From JADLHS01 sp964539515 (GTDB lineage: Bacteria; Verrucomicrobiota; Verrucomicrobiia; Limisphaerales; JADLHS01): a stretch of DNA of 35,760 nt. The DNA is taken from contig CAZIJO010000034.1 of the NCBI GenBank assembly GCA_964539515.1, positions 1 through 35,760 of the forward strand. Reading direction: 5' to 3'. Below are positions 17,854-25,693 of this stretch, piece after piece; within the stretch, counting starts at the first letter, position 1; each line of letters opens with the position of its first letter. The notes below the pieces were generated by a model. It did not search any database. It worked only from the letters and a program-made list of their open reading frames with translations, and was not told the DNA's origin. The position numbers and the translations under genes are program-made.

Positions 17854-17891
17854 ACCGCGCCGCGTTCACGTTGGGCGCAACGCGGCGGTTT
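17853..17891 (+). terminator. Probable terminator after the GH57 gene
   Basis: A hairpin starts at the stop codon: AACCGC-GC-CGCGTT (17853-17866) pairs with AACGCGGCGGTT (17879-17890). That is twelve base pairs with a two-base bulge and a short T run after it. The T run is weak, so efficiency is uncertain. Confidence 0.45.
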
Positions 17892-17960
17892 GCTCGGCGG
17901 GGCCCAGGTTGAACGGGTGGCGGCTTTACGCCGTGCGGCCCGCGGTTAGAATCGGGCGGC

Positions 17961-18380
17961 ATGAAACACCTCACCGAACACCTCTGGTTCGAGACCCCGC
18001 ACCGGCGGGATTATCTCAACATCACGGACACGATCGCGCAGCTCGTCCGCCAGAGCGCCGTGCAGGAGGGATTGTGTCTGGTCAATGCCATGCACATCAC
18101 CGCCAGCGTTTACATCAATGACGCCGAGGATGGTTTGTTGCACGATTACGATGCCTGGCTGGAGAAGCTGGCGCCGCACGCGCCGACGTCCCAGTACCAG
18201 CACAACCGCACCGGCGAGGACAATGCCGACGCCCACATGAAACGCCAGCTCATGGGCCGCGAAGTGGTGGTGGCCATTACCAGGGGCAGACTCGATCTCG
18301 GCCCGTGGGAACAAATCTTTTACGGCGAATTCGACGGCCGCCGCCGCAAGCGCGTTCTCGTCAAGATCATTGGCGAGTGA
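17961..18380 (+). CDS. YjbQ/UPF0047 family protein
   Basis: A 139-residue cytosolic protein of the YjbQ (UPF0047) family, annotated in some genomes as a secondary thiamine-phosphate synthase. Family signatures are intact: VNAMHITASVYIND in mid-protein, YQHNRTGEDNADAHMKRQLMG with the conserved His residues, and LGPWEQIFYGEFDGRRRKRVLVKI at the end. Length is exactly typical. E. coli YjbQ weakly replaces ThiE, but its normal role is not settled. No thiamine gene or thi-box-like structure is nearby. The gap after it (18381-18585) holds nothing I can name. Confidence 0.92.
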   Translation: MKHLTEHLWFETPHRRDYLNITDTIAQLVRQSAVQEGLCLVNAMHITASVYINDAEDGLLHDYDAWLEKLAPHAPTSQYQHNRTGEDNADAHMKRQLMGREVVVAITRGRLDLGPWEQIFYGEFDGRRRKRVLVKIIGE

Positions 18381-18585
18381 ACGGGGCAATTGCGTTGCGC
18401 CCCGCTGAGAGTGACCGCTTCCAGCCGGCGCCGGCGGGTGGGGGCTGGCTCGGGAGGAATGGGGATCAGAGATCCGGGGTTGCCCCAGTGCGCCTCATAT
18501 CGCCGATTCGGGGCGTCGCCCGGCGGGATTGGTGGGCGCCAGAGTTTTCGTTGAAAAGCTGGTTGAATGCGCTACGGTTTTCGCC

Positions 18586-18840
18586 ATGAGCAAGCCGCTG
18601 CAAGTCAAAGTCGCTTCTGAAACATTGCGCGCCCGGCTGGCGGCCAGCGCGAGCGTCAACTTTCGCACCGTCGACCAGGAAGCGTTGGCCCGACTAGAGC
18701 GCAGCTTTGAGATCGAAGACGCGCTCGCCTCCCGGACGCATCAAAAGTGGGTGGATGAGGCTTTGTCCAGCGAGATGCGCCCCGGCAGCGTGAAGCGGCT
18801 GCGGACGATTGCCCGCAAAGCGCGTGCGCTGGCGGCATGA
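18586..18840 (+). CDS. Antitoxin of a type II toxin-antitoxin pair
   Basis: An 84-residue protein beginning MSKPLQVKVASET. The ATG at 18586 is chosen because the open frame upstream is not protein-like and the predicted DNA-binding strand (LQVKVASETLRARL) starts here. It is charged and helical, and ends with a basic stretch (SVKRLRTIARKARALAA). No named antitoxin family is certain. The call rests on position: its stop overlaps the toxin start as ATGA, the classic coupled order with antitoxin first. It would bind and neutralise the toxin and probably repress the pair. An operator has not been identified. Confidence 0.75.
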   Translation: MSKPLQVKVASETLRARLAASASVNFRTVDQEALARLERSFEIEDALASRTHQKWVDEALSSEMRPGSVKRLRTIARKARALAA

Positions 18841-19142
18841 AGCTCGTCTTCAGTTCAGTCTTCGAAGCGGATTTCGCGGAACTCGTAGCCTATTTCCAGG
18901 ACAACGCCGGAAGCGATCTGTCTGTGCGCTTTGAGAACCAAATTTGCGAGTTGATTGAATTGTTGATGCGGCATCCGGAGTTGGGTCGGTTGCGGAGAGA
19001 TTTGATACCGGTTGGAATCAGCTATTTCTGCGTGCCTGATTTTAGGAACTATCTGCTATTCTACCTGATCAAAGGCGAAGACTTGGTACTACTCCGACTT
19101 CGTTATGGCGGGATGGATTTGCCGGCTTTGCTGAATCGTTGA
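18837..19142 (+). CDS. ParE/RelE-family toxin
   Basis: A 101-residue protein with the ParE/RelE fold pattern: N-terminal strand MKLVFSSVFEADFAELVAYF, a helix with QICELIELLMRHPELGRL, then RDLIPVGISYF, and the family-typical strand NYLLFYLIKGEDLVLLRLRYGGMDL. The spacing and the Arg and Tyr in the last strands resemble ParE-type gyrase poisons or RelE-type mRNA interferases. Which of the two cannot be decided from sequence alone. It overlaps the antitoxin gene by four bases. Confidence 0.85.
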   Translation: MKLVFSSVFEADFAELVAYFQDNAGSDLSVRFENQICELIELLMRHPELGRLRRDLIPVGISYFCVPDFRNYLLFYLIKGEDLVLLRLRYGGMDLPALLNR

Positions 19143-19192
19143 TTTCGCGGCCGTTGGGGAACTCGAGTCAGCCGGTCGGTATCTGCGCCAGG

Positions 19193-19236
19193 CTGGTTTC
19201 AAAAATCCGTGTTCATCAGGGTCCATCCGTGATTAC
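19193..19236. repeat. Possible dispersed TCCGTG/TCATC repeat
   Basis: Bases about 19205-19234 contain a run of near-repeated units (ATCCGTG, TTCATCAGGG, TCCATCCGTG). Stretches of this type recur between genes in many environmental bacterial genomes. Only one copy is visible here, directly upstream of the sulfatase gene, so the assignment is tentative. Confidence 0.3.
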
Positions 19237-19248
19237 ACTTCCCCCGCC

Positions 19249-20718
19249 ATGAAACCGCTGAAGCTTCTGGTCGCGGCACTTTGTCTTTTCGGCCTCGACG
19301 GCCAAATTGCGCCCGCTCAGGGCCGCCCCAACATTCTCTGGTTCGTGGTGGACGATATGTCCGCCAATTTTTCGTGCTATGGCGAGCGACTCATCCAAAC
19401 ACCCCATGTGGACCGGCTCGCCCGCGAGGGGACAAGGTTCACCCATGCTTTCGTTACGGCGCCGGTCTGCTCGCCCTGCCGATCGGCGCTCATTACCGGC
19501 ATGTATCAAACCAGCATCGGCGCGCACCACCATCGCAGCGGGCGCGGGGTGGAGAAGATTCATCTCCCCGCCGGGGTCGTTCCGTTGCCGGTCTTGTTTC
19601 AACAGGCAGGCTATTACACCTGTATCGGCAATGGCCTGCCGGCGGGTGCGGGCGGCGGCGGATTTGGCAAAACGGACTACAACTTCGAATGGGACGCGAA
19701 AATGTACAACGCCAGCGACTGGGCCGGGCGCCCGCCGGGTCAGCCATTTTTCATGCAGGTGCAGCTGCCGGGCGGCAAATTGCGCGGCGGTCAGGATGAC
19801 GGTGCGAAGAAACTTTCCGCCCGGGCAGCGCGGGAACTGGGTAAGGCGACGGATCCCGCCGCGGTCACCCTGCCGCCGTATTATCCGCGCGACCCGGTCC
19901 TGCGGCGCGACTGGGCGGCGTATCTCGATGCCGTGCGTTTCACGGACGAACACGTCGGCAAGGTCATCGCGCGGCTGGAACGCGAAGGGCTCCTGACGAA
20001 CACGCTGGTCATTTTCATGGCCGATCACGGCATCAGCCATGCCCGCGGAAAGCAGTTCCTCTACAACGAAGGCACGCACATTCCGTTCGTGGTCCGCGGG
20101 CCGGGCATCCCGGCCGGCCAGGTGCGCGCCGATCTGATCGAACACATCGACATGGCGGCCATCTCGCTCGCCGCCGCCGGTCTGCCTGTCCCCGGGGTAA
20201 TGCAAGCCCGGGATGTGTTTGCAAAAAACTACCAGCCGCGCCCGGCCGTGTTCGCCGCCCGGGATCGTTGTGATGAGACGGTCGAGCGCCTCCGCAGTGT
20301 GCGCACCGATCACTTCCTCTACATCCGGAATTTTCATCCCCAACGCCCGCACTTGCAACCCAACGCCTACAAGGACGGCAAAACCATTGTGCAAACGCTC
20401 CGTGCCCTCCACGCCGAGGGTCAGCTCGACGCCCTTGCGGAAAAACTGCTGTTCAACCCGACGCGCCCGCCGGAGGAACTCTACGAATGGACCGCGGACC
20501 CCTGGCAAGTCCGGAATCTGGCCGCCGACCCTGACTACAAAACGACACTGGCGGAAATGCGCGCCCGCCTGGACCGGTGGCGGAAGGAAACCAACGACCA
20601 CGGTCCCGAGTCCGATCGCATGTATGACAGCGACATGGTGGTTTACCGGGGCAAAGGCAACCCGGTCCTGGAAAAAAACATCGCGCTTATGAAGCAATGG
20701 GCGGCCGAGGGGAAGTGA
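19249..20718 (+). CDS. Exported sulfatase (formylglycine-dependent)
   Basis: A 489-residue exported type I sulfatase. A signal peptide spans residues 1-24 (cleavage near PAQG). Metal-binding Asp35-Asp36 occur in WFVVDDMS. The formylglycine site is CSPCRSALITG with C74 the residue to be oxidised, matching the C-x-P-x-R consensus. MADHGISHARGK, near 260, holds the second metal-binding Asp and His. FNPTRPPEELY and LRSVRTDHF are typical of the heparan N-sulfatase-like subgroup, so a sulfated polysaccharide is the likely substrate. No sulfatase-maturing enzyme is in the window. The gene leads the co-directional cluster to 29340, but the 78-base gap to the next gene leaves cotranscription open. Confidence 0.88.
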   Translation: MKPLKLLVAALCLFGLDGQIAPAQGRPNILWFVVDDMSANFSCYGERLIQTPHVDRLAREGTRFTHAFVTAPVCSPCRSALITGMYQTSIGAHHHRSGRGVEKIHLPAGVVPLPVLFQQAGYYTCIGNGLPAGAGGGGFGKTDYNFEWDAKMYNASDWAGRPPGQPFFMQVQLPGGKLRGGQDDGAKKLSARAARELGKATDPAAVTLPPYYPRDPVLRRDWAAYLDAVRFTDEHVGKVIARLEREGLLTNTLVIFMADHGISHARGKQFLYNEGTHIPFVVRGPGIPAGQVRADLIEHIDMAAISLAAAGLPVPGVMQARDVFAKNYQPRPAVFAARDRCDETVERLRSVRTDHFLYIRNFHPQRPHLQPNAYKDGKTIVQTLRALHAEGQLDALAEKLLFNPTRPPEELYEWTADPWQVRNLAADPDYKTTLAEMRARLDRWRKETNDHGPESDRMYDSDMVVYRGKGNPVLEKNIALMKQWAAEGK

Positions 20719-20796
20719 GCCCGGGGCAAATCCAAACCCTAAAACCAGACAGGTTGCGAGACGTGGAAATTTGAACCGAACCCACCGAAACTTGGA

Positions 20797-21681
20797 ATGA
20801 AAACCCAACTGAATAGCGCACCCATCGGAATGATCGGCGCGGGTTTGATGGGCACGGCGCTCACCGAGCGGTTGCTGGCGCACGGCTATCGTGTGGTGGT
20901 GTGGAATCGCACGCGGACGAAGGCCGACCCGCTGCTCGCGCGCGGCGCCGAGTGGAGCGACAATCCCCTGGTGGCGTGCGAGCGCGTGATCGTGAGTCTG
21001 TATACAACCGACGTCGTAGAACAAGTGCTTCAGGAAATGCAGGCGGGCTTGCGGGCCGGCCAGATCATCCTGGACACGACGACAGGGGAACCTGCCCAGA
21101 CCACCGCCTTGGGCGACCGTCTGGCGGGGCAAGGTGTTCGTTATCTCGACGCCCCAATCTCTGGCTCCAGCGAGCAGACGCGCCGCGGCGAAGCGACGGT
21201 CATGGTGGGGGGCGACCCGGAGACGTTTGCCCGCTGTGCTGATTTGTGGCCCGTGTTGGGGCAGCGAGTTTTTCACGTCGGTCCGTGCGGCAGCGCCGCA
21301 AAAATGAAATTGATCAGCAACCTGGTTCTGGGTTTGAACCGCGTTGCCCTGGCGGAAGGGCTCGCCTTTGCCGAACGCATCGGCGTTGCCCCCGCGGCGG
21401 CTTTGGAGGTCTTGAGCGGCAGCATGGCCTACTCCCGGGCGATGGATGTGAAAGGTCGCAAAATGGTCGAACGCGATTTCACGGTGCAGGCGCGGCTCTC
21501 GCAACATTTGAAGGATGTGCGGATGATGCTGGAGTCGGCGGCGGCAGTGGGCTTGTCCTTGCCGCTCACGGAAACGCATCGCGCGCTCCTGGAGCGGGCG
21601 GAGGCGGCGGGTCTGGGTGACTTGGACAACTCCGCGATTCTCGAGATCCTCCGCCAACCCCAATCCCCGGCGGCGTCATGA
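20797..21681 (+). CDS. NAD(P)-dependent beta-hydroxyacid dehydrogenase family protein
   Basis: A 294-residue soluble dehydrogenase of the 3-hydroxyisobutyrate/6-phosphogluconate family. The Rossmann loop GAGLMGTALTERLL is near residues 13-26. WNRTRTKADPLLARGA, the substrate-binding DAPISGSSEQTRRGEATVMVGG, and the catalytic-Lys region GSAAKMKLISNLVLGLN occur in the expected order. It would oxidise a 2- or 3-hydroxyacid, such as a tartronate, glycerate or sugar-acid derivative; the substrate is not determined. Its stop overlaps the following MFS start as ATGA, so uptake and oxidation of one compound by the pair is plausible. Confidence 0.88.
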   Translation: MKTQLNSAPIGMIGAGLMGTALTERLLAHGYRVVVWNRTRTKADPLLARGAEWSDNPLVACERVIVSLYTTDVVEQVLQEMQAGLRAGQIILDTTTGEPAQTTALGDRLAGQGVRYLDAPISGSSEQTRRGEATVMVGGDPETFARCADLWPVLGQRVFHVGPCGSAAKMKLISNLVLGLNRVALAEGLAFAERIGVAPAAALEVLSGSMAYSRAMDVKGRKMVERDFTVQARLSQHLKDVRMMLESAAAVGLSLPLTETHRALLERAEAAGLGDLDNSAILEILRQPQSPAAS

Positions 21682-22982
21682 GCGGGCCCGCGCTTTCTCC
21701 CCGCGCCCGCACCGTCGTGCTGTTCGCCGCCATCGGCGGATTGCTGTTCGACGGCCTGGAACTGGGACTGATGCCGGTGGCCTCGCTGTCCGTTTCCAAG
21801 GCCTTGTTGGGGGCGGCCTACACGCCGACGCTAGGGGGCGATTGGTTTGCCCGCTTCACGGCGGCACTGATGCTGGGCGCCGCCGTGGGTGGAATTGGGC
21901 TGGGCAGCCTGGGCGATCGCATCGGCCGGGCGCGGGCGCTGGGGATGAGCATTCTGTTTTACTCGTTGTTTGCCGGACTCGGGGCTTACGTCCGCACGCA
22001 GGAGCAAATGCTGACGCTGCGCTTTCTCGTTGGGTTGGGCGTTGGCGGGGTCTGGCCCAATGCCGTCGCGCTCGCGGCGGAATGCTGGCCGGACAAATCG
22101 CGTCCCATCGTTGCCGGGCTGATGGGCGCGGCGCTCAACGGCGGAATTCTCCTGTTGTCGCAAATCGCCCGCACCTGGCACATCACCGCCGAGTCGTGGC
22201 GGTGGATTTTTCAGCTCGCCGCGATGCCAGCCGTTCTCGGCGTGCTCGTGCTCGTAGCCTTGCCCGAATCACCGTTGTGGCTGGCGAGTCGGGCGGCTCG
22301 TAGCCGCCGCGGTGACGAGGCGGACGCCACAAAGATCAAATCCTCCGCCTCCTCACGTCAGCGGCGACCATCGCCGGTGCGCGAACTCTTCCGCCCGCCG
22401 CTGCTCCGGCTGACACTTATCGGCATCCTGCTGGGTTCCATCCCCATGGTCGGGGCCTGGTCCGCCAGCAAATGGATGATTCCCTGGGCCGACAAGGTCG
22501 GGGGCGCGACGGAGGCGGGCTACAAGGCGGTGACGCAAGGGTGGTGGGCGTTCGGCGCGGTGCTGGGCAGTTTCTTCGGGGCGCAAATCGCCGCCGGGCT
22601 CGGTCGCCGCCGGGCATACGCGCTCATCAGTGCCGGGGCGACGGCCCTCACGCTGGTCCTGTTCCTCGGCACGGCGCCGTTGCAGGCGTCCTTCCTGCCG
22701 GTCGTTTTTGCCCAGGGATTCGTGGCTACGCTCTTTTTCGGGTGGCTGCCATTATATCTGCCGGAATTGTTTCCCACGCGCGTCCGCGCCGCCGGCAGCG
22801 GCACCGCCTACAATGTCGGACGCTTTGCCACCGCCGTGGGCGTGCTGGCGGCCGGCCTGCTGTTTACCGCGCTGGGCGGGTCGTATCCCAAGGTCGGCGC
22901 GATCTGCGGACTCATTTATCTGCTCGGCGCCGTCGTCATCTGGTGGGCGCCGGATACGGGCAAGAAATCGCTGGAAGATTAA
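21678..22982 (+). CDS. MFS transporter with a repeat-derived central loop
   Basis: A 434-residue MFS permease of the sugar/aromatic-acid proton symporter type. FDGLELGLMPVASL is in helix 1, GLGSLGDRIGRARALGM is the MFS signature loop after helix 2, and RFLVGLGVGGVWPNAVALAAECWP is helix 4-5. The loop between helices 6 and 7 contains an Arg/Ser-rich segment (ASRAARSRRGDEADATKIKSSASS). Its DNA is a near-perfect inverted repeat, listed separately, apparently inserted in frame without breaking the protein. It overlaps the upstream dehydrogenase by four bases, and the oxidoreductase gene follows after 18 bases, so it is probably part of an operon. Confidence 0.88.
   Translation: MSGPALSPRARTVVLFAAIGGLLFDGLELGLMPVASLSVSKALLGAAYTPTLGGDWFARFTAALMLGAAVGGIGLGSLGDRIGRARALGMSILFYSLFAGLGAYVRTQEQMLTLRFLVGLGVGGVWPNAVALAAECWPDKSRPIVAGLMGAALNGGILLLSQIARTWHITAESWRWIFQLAAMPAVLGVLVLVALPESPLWLASRAARSRRGDEADATKIKSSASSRQRRPSPVRELFRPPLLRLTLIGILLGSIPMVGAWSASKWMIPWADKVGGATEAGYKAVTQGWWAFGAVLGSFFGAQIAAGLGRRRAYALISAGATALTLVLFLGTAPLQASFLPVVFAQGFVATLFFGWLPLYLPELFPTRVRAAGSGTAYNVGRFATAVGVLAAGLLFTALGGSYPKVGAICGLIYLLGAVVIWWAPDTGKKSLED
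22300..22368. repeat. Inverted repeat inside the MFS coding region
   Basis: Arms 22300-22324 and 22344-22368 pair at 20 of 25 positions around a 19-base loop. The 69-base element equals 23 codons, corresponding to residues about 208-231 in the central cytoplasmic loop. Its GTAGCCGCC and GAGGCGGA segments resemble hairpin repeats usually found between genes, so an in-frame insertion is the simplest reading. Confidence 0.55.
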
Positions 22983-23000
22983 CCAAATGCTGAACATTTT

Positions 23001-24053
23001 ATGAACCGACGAACATTCCTCCAAGCCAGTCTCAGTGGTGCTGCGCTCGCAGCCGCGCCGATTTCCCTTCGGGCCGCCGATGCCGGTACGGGCCGGCCAC
23101 GAATTCCCATCGGCTTTCTCGGCGTAACCCATTCGCATGGGCCCGAAAAAGTCAAACTCGCCATGGCGTCGCCCGACTGGGAGTTCGTTGGGGTCTGTGA
23201 AACCTCCGAGGCCGGCAAGGCGGCGTGTTCGAAGCTGGGCGCGAAGCTCATCTCCCAGAGCGAACTCTTCCAACACGCCCGGGTCGTGGCGGTCGAATCC
23301 GACGTCCGCGATCACGCATCGCAGGCGTTGCTGGTGCTCCAGGCTGGCAAGCATCTGCACCTGGAGAAGCCGCCCACGGTCCGTCTGGCCGACCTGCAGG
23401 CAATCATTGCCGTGGCCCGCGAGAAGAAGTTGCTCCTGCAAACGGGTTACATGTGGCGCTCGCATCCGGGTTTCCAGGCCATCATCGAGGCGGTGCGACA
23501 GGGATGGTTGGGCGAGGTGTTCATGGTGCGCGGGTTTATCAGCAACAATCTCGCGCCCGCGCGCCGACCGGAATGGGGCGAGTTCCCGGGCGGGGCGATG
23601 TTCGAACTGGGCTCGCATCTCGTGGATGCCACGGTGCGTTTGCTCGGCCGGCCGAAGGCTGTCACGCCGTTCCTGCGCCGGCACGGCAACTTCAACGATG
23701 CGTTCAAGGACAACAACGTGACGGTGCTGGAATACGACCGGGCCACCGCCGTGCTGATCAACACCGCCCTGCAACCGGGTCGCACGCCGCCGCGGTCTTT
23801 TGAAGTGCTTGGCACCAACGGCACAGCGGTATTGCAACCCATCGAACCACCCGCGCTCAGCCTTGAACTCGCCCAGGCGGCTGGGCCGTATCAGAAGGGT
23901 TTGCAGCAAGTGCCCATGCCCGCGTACCGCCGCTACGAGGGCGACTTTGCCGCGCTGGCTGCGGCCGTGCGGGGCGAAAAAGCGTTATCCGTGACGCTGG
24001 ACGAGGAACTGGTCGTTCAGGAAACCCTGCTGCGCGTGAGCGACATGTTATGA
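23001..24053 (+). CDS. Tat-exported Gfo/Idh/MocA-family oxidoreductase
   Basis: A 350-residue sugar oxidoreductase with a Tat signal: MNRRTFLQ, then a hydrophobic stretch ending ISLRAA. The Rossmann domain follows (IPIGFLGVTHSHGPEKV, with His in place of part of the usual glycine loop). The catalytic Lys is in LEKPPT (E122-K123-P124), and the conserved MWRSHPGFQAI and FPGGAMFELGSHLVDA segments are present. Members oxidise or reduce sugars and inositols with a tightly held NAD(P), in Tat-exported forms probably in the periplasm. It starts 18 bases after the MFS stop. An out-of-place ATG at 24050 overlaps its stop, but I do not take that as the next gene's start. Confidence 0.88.
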   Translation: MNRRTFLQASLSGAALAAAPISLRAADAGTGRPRIPIGFLGVTHSHGPEKVKLAMASPDWEFVGVCETSEAGKAACSKLGAKLISQSELFQHARVVAVESDVRDHASQALLVLQAGKHLHLEKPPTVRLADLQAIIAVAREKKLLLQTGYMWRSHPGFQAIIEAVRQGWLGEVFMVRGFISNNLAPARRPEWGEFPGGAMFELGSHLVDATVRLLGRPKAVTPFLRRHGNFNDAFKDNNVTVLEYDRATAVLINTALQPGRTPPRSFEVLGTNGTAVLQPIEPPALSLELAQAAGPYQKGLQQVPMPAYRRYEGDFAALAAAVRGEKALSVTLDEELVVQETLLRVSDML

Positions 24054-24174
24054 AAGACGCGCAAGACCAGACGATTCAAATCCCGCATGGCCGCCGATGC
24101 TTCCCCCTCGCGTCCATCCGCAGGCGGAGCGGAAAGGGGATCGCAGGAGCTTTATCGTTGGGGATTTTCTTCAA

Positions 24175-24247
24175 CCGTAGCAGCCGACTTGAGTCGGCAC
24201 TAATTTTCAAGAATCTCAGATCGAGCGGACTCACGTCCGCTGCTACC
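24175..24247. repeat. Dispersed palindromic repeat, copy 1
   Basis: A 73-base element bounded by GTAGCAG and CTGCTAC, containing two internal near-palindromes (GCCGACTTGAGTCGGC and GCGGAC-TCAC-GTCCGC). Its reverse complement matches the element at 35684-35755 along both palindromes, with a diverged centre. It lies between the oxidoreductase stop and the start I choose for the beta-helix gene, and supports starting that gene downstream of it. Confidence 0.7.
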
Positions 24248-24280
24248 AGATTCAAGGGCAGGAATCAGTCGCGCCGGATT

Positions 24281-25693
24281 TTGAAGCGAACTCGCTTGTT
24301 CCTTCCGCACCTCGCAGTCGCCATGCTGTGTCTGACCGCCGTTCTCAAGGCTCTCGGCGCGCCATTCATTTCGATTACGGATTACCCGTCCATCCACGAG
24401 GCCGTGGCACAGAATCCCGGTCGTCGCCTTTACGTTCCCTCGGGTACTTACGTGCTGACCAACGCCCTCGTCATCAAGACGGACGGCACTGAACTGGACG
24501 GCCCAGGCACACTGGTGCAGTCCAATCCCTCGGCGACAATTATTGAGGTCCGGGCTCACCGGGTGCGCCTTCGCGACCTGACCCTCACTCGGTCACCAGA
24601 CCAAGCTGACACGGACCGCGATGCGGTGCTGGCAACCGATGTGGAATTTCTCCGGGTCGAAAACCTGCGCATTCACGACAACCATTCCAGTGGCGCGAGC
24701 GTGCGGCTGCAAAACTGCCGCTTCGCCCGCGTGGAGCGCTGCATCATCGCAGACTACAAGCGGGTGACCGTTGACGATCGCACGGCGAGCCCGCTCTACG
24801 GCTACGCCTTTCGCTGCCTGGACGGCAACGGAGTCATCGTTCAGGGTGGACGGGGCAACTGGATTCTCGACAACCACATTCTCGAGCATCGCCTGCTGCC
24901 GACCCGCGAAATCAAGGCGCGCCACCAGCTCGGCGATTTGACCGAGGGCCGGCAACCGACCCGGTTTGGCGAACTGGGCCGCGCGCTGGAAAAGTCGCGC
25001 TTCGCCCGGAACTGGCATCAAGGCTCCGCCATCGTTGTGACCGGCCCCGAGGAAACCGACTTCACCCGCGTCGCCGGCAATTATTTGGAGAATTGCGCCC
25101 AAGGCATCGACCTGCATTGCGATCGCGCGATCGTGACGCACAACACGGTCAACGGCGGCATGATCGGCATCAAGGCCATGCACGGCAGCCGGCATCTCGT
25201 CATCGCGGAGAACATGCTCAATCGCGTGGACCTCTGGGGCATCATGCTCGGACCGGGCGCCGCCTCGCACCGCGCCGAACCGGCCACGGAGGGCAAGCCG
25301 GCGCGACCCGCCAACACCGATGGCGCCGTGCGGCTCGTTGGCAACATCATCAGCGACTACGGCTACGGGAACGAATATTGGAATTGGGGCGGCGAAGTGG
25401 GTGAAGGCAGCAGCTTCGCCATCCGCATTGATCGCGGACAGCTGGCGTCCAATCCGCCCATCACCGACGTCTTGGTGCAGGGCAACATCGTCAGCGATCC
25501 GGGCAAGGATGGGGTGCTTGTGGATGGCAAGCTAACGAGTCCCAAGCCACGCTATCGTCACGCCTTTCACATTGATTTGCCGAAGTCGGGCGAGCCGGAT
25601 GGGCATTATCCGAGGAACATCCACGTTCTCGACAACCTCTTTGAACCCGGCACGGATGGCGTGGCAAATATCCCGCTTCCTTATCCCAAATGA
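24281..25693 (+). CDS. Exported right-handed beta-helix protein
   Basis: With the TTG at 24281 the protein has 470 residues and a proper signal peptide (MKRTRLFLPHLAVAMLCLTAVLKALGA). An ATG at 24323 is an alternative. The longer frame from 24050 would translate a palindromic repeat and bury the signal sequence, so I reject it. The mature part begins ISITDYPSIHEAVAQNPGRRLYVPSGTY, the usual opening of pectate-lyase-like beta-helix proteins. Beta-helix rungs with VEFLRVENLRIHDNHS, RVERCIIADY, NWILDNHI and ITDVLVQGNIVSD follow. The fold is used by polysaccharide lyases and glycosidases, but no catalytic triad can be assigned. Its stop overlaps the next start as ATGA. Confidence 0.75.
   Translation: MKRTRLFLPHLAVAMLCLTAVLKALGAPFISITDYPSIHEAVAQNPGRRLYVPSGTYVLTNALVIKTDGTELDGPGTLVQSNPSATIIEVRAHRVRLRDLTLTRSPDQADTDRDAVLATDVEFLRVENLRIHDNHSSGASVRLQNCRFARVERCIIADYKRVTVDDRTASPLYGYAFRCLDGNGVIVQGGRGNWILDNHILEHRLLPTREIKARHQLGDLTEGRQPTRFGELGRALEKSRFARNWHQGSAIVVTGPEETDFTRVAGNYLENCAQGIDLHCDRAIVTHNTVNGGMIGIKAMHGSRHLVIAENMLNRVDLWGIMLGPGAASHRAEPATEGKPARPANTDGAVRLVGNIISDYGYGNEYWNWGGEVGEGSSFAIRIDRGQLASNPPITDVLVQGNIVSDPGKDGVLVDGKLTSPKPRYRHAFHIDLPKSGEPDGHYPRNIHVLDNLFEPGTDGVANIPLPYPK

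Noticed and set aside
19216..21663. 815-codon open frame antisense to the sulfatase and dehydrogenase genes
   Set aside because: It spans two well-supported genes and the gap between them, and its translation is rich in Arg, His and Gln without motifs.
24050..24280. Upstream extension of the beta-helix gene from the ATG at 24050
   Set aside because: It would translate a dispersed palindromic repeat and place 77 unrelated residues before a good signal peptide. The ATGA overlap with the previous stop is probably chance, though it could be the ancestral start before the repeat arrived.
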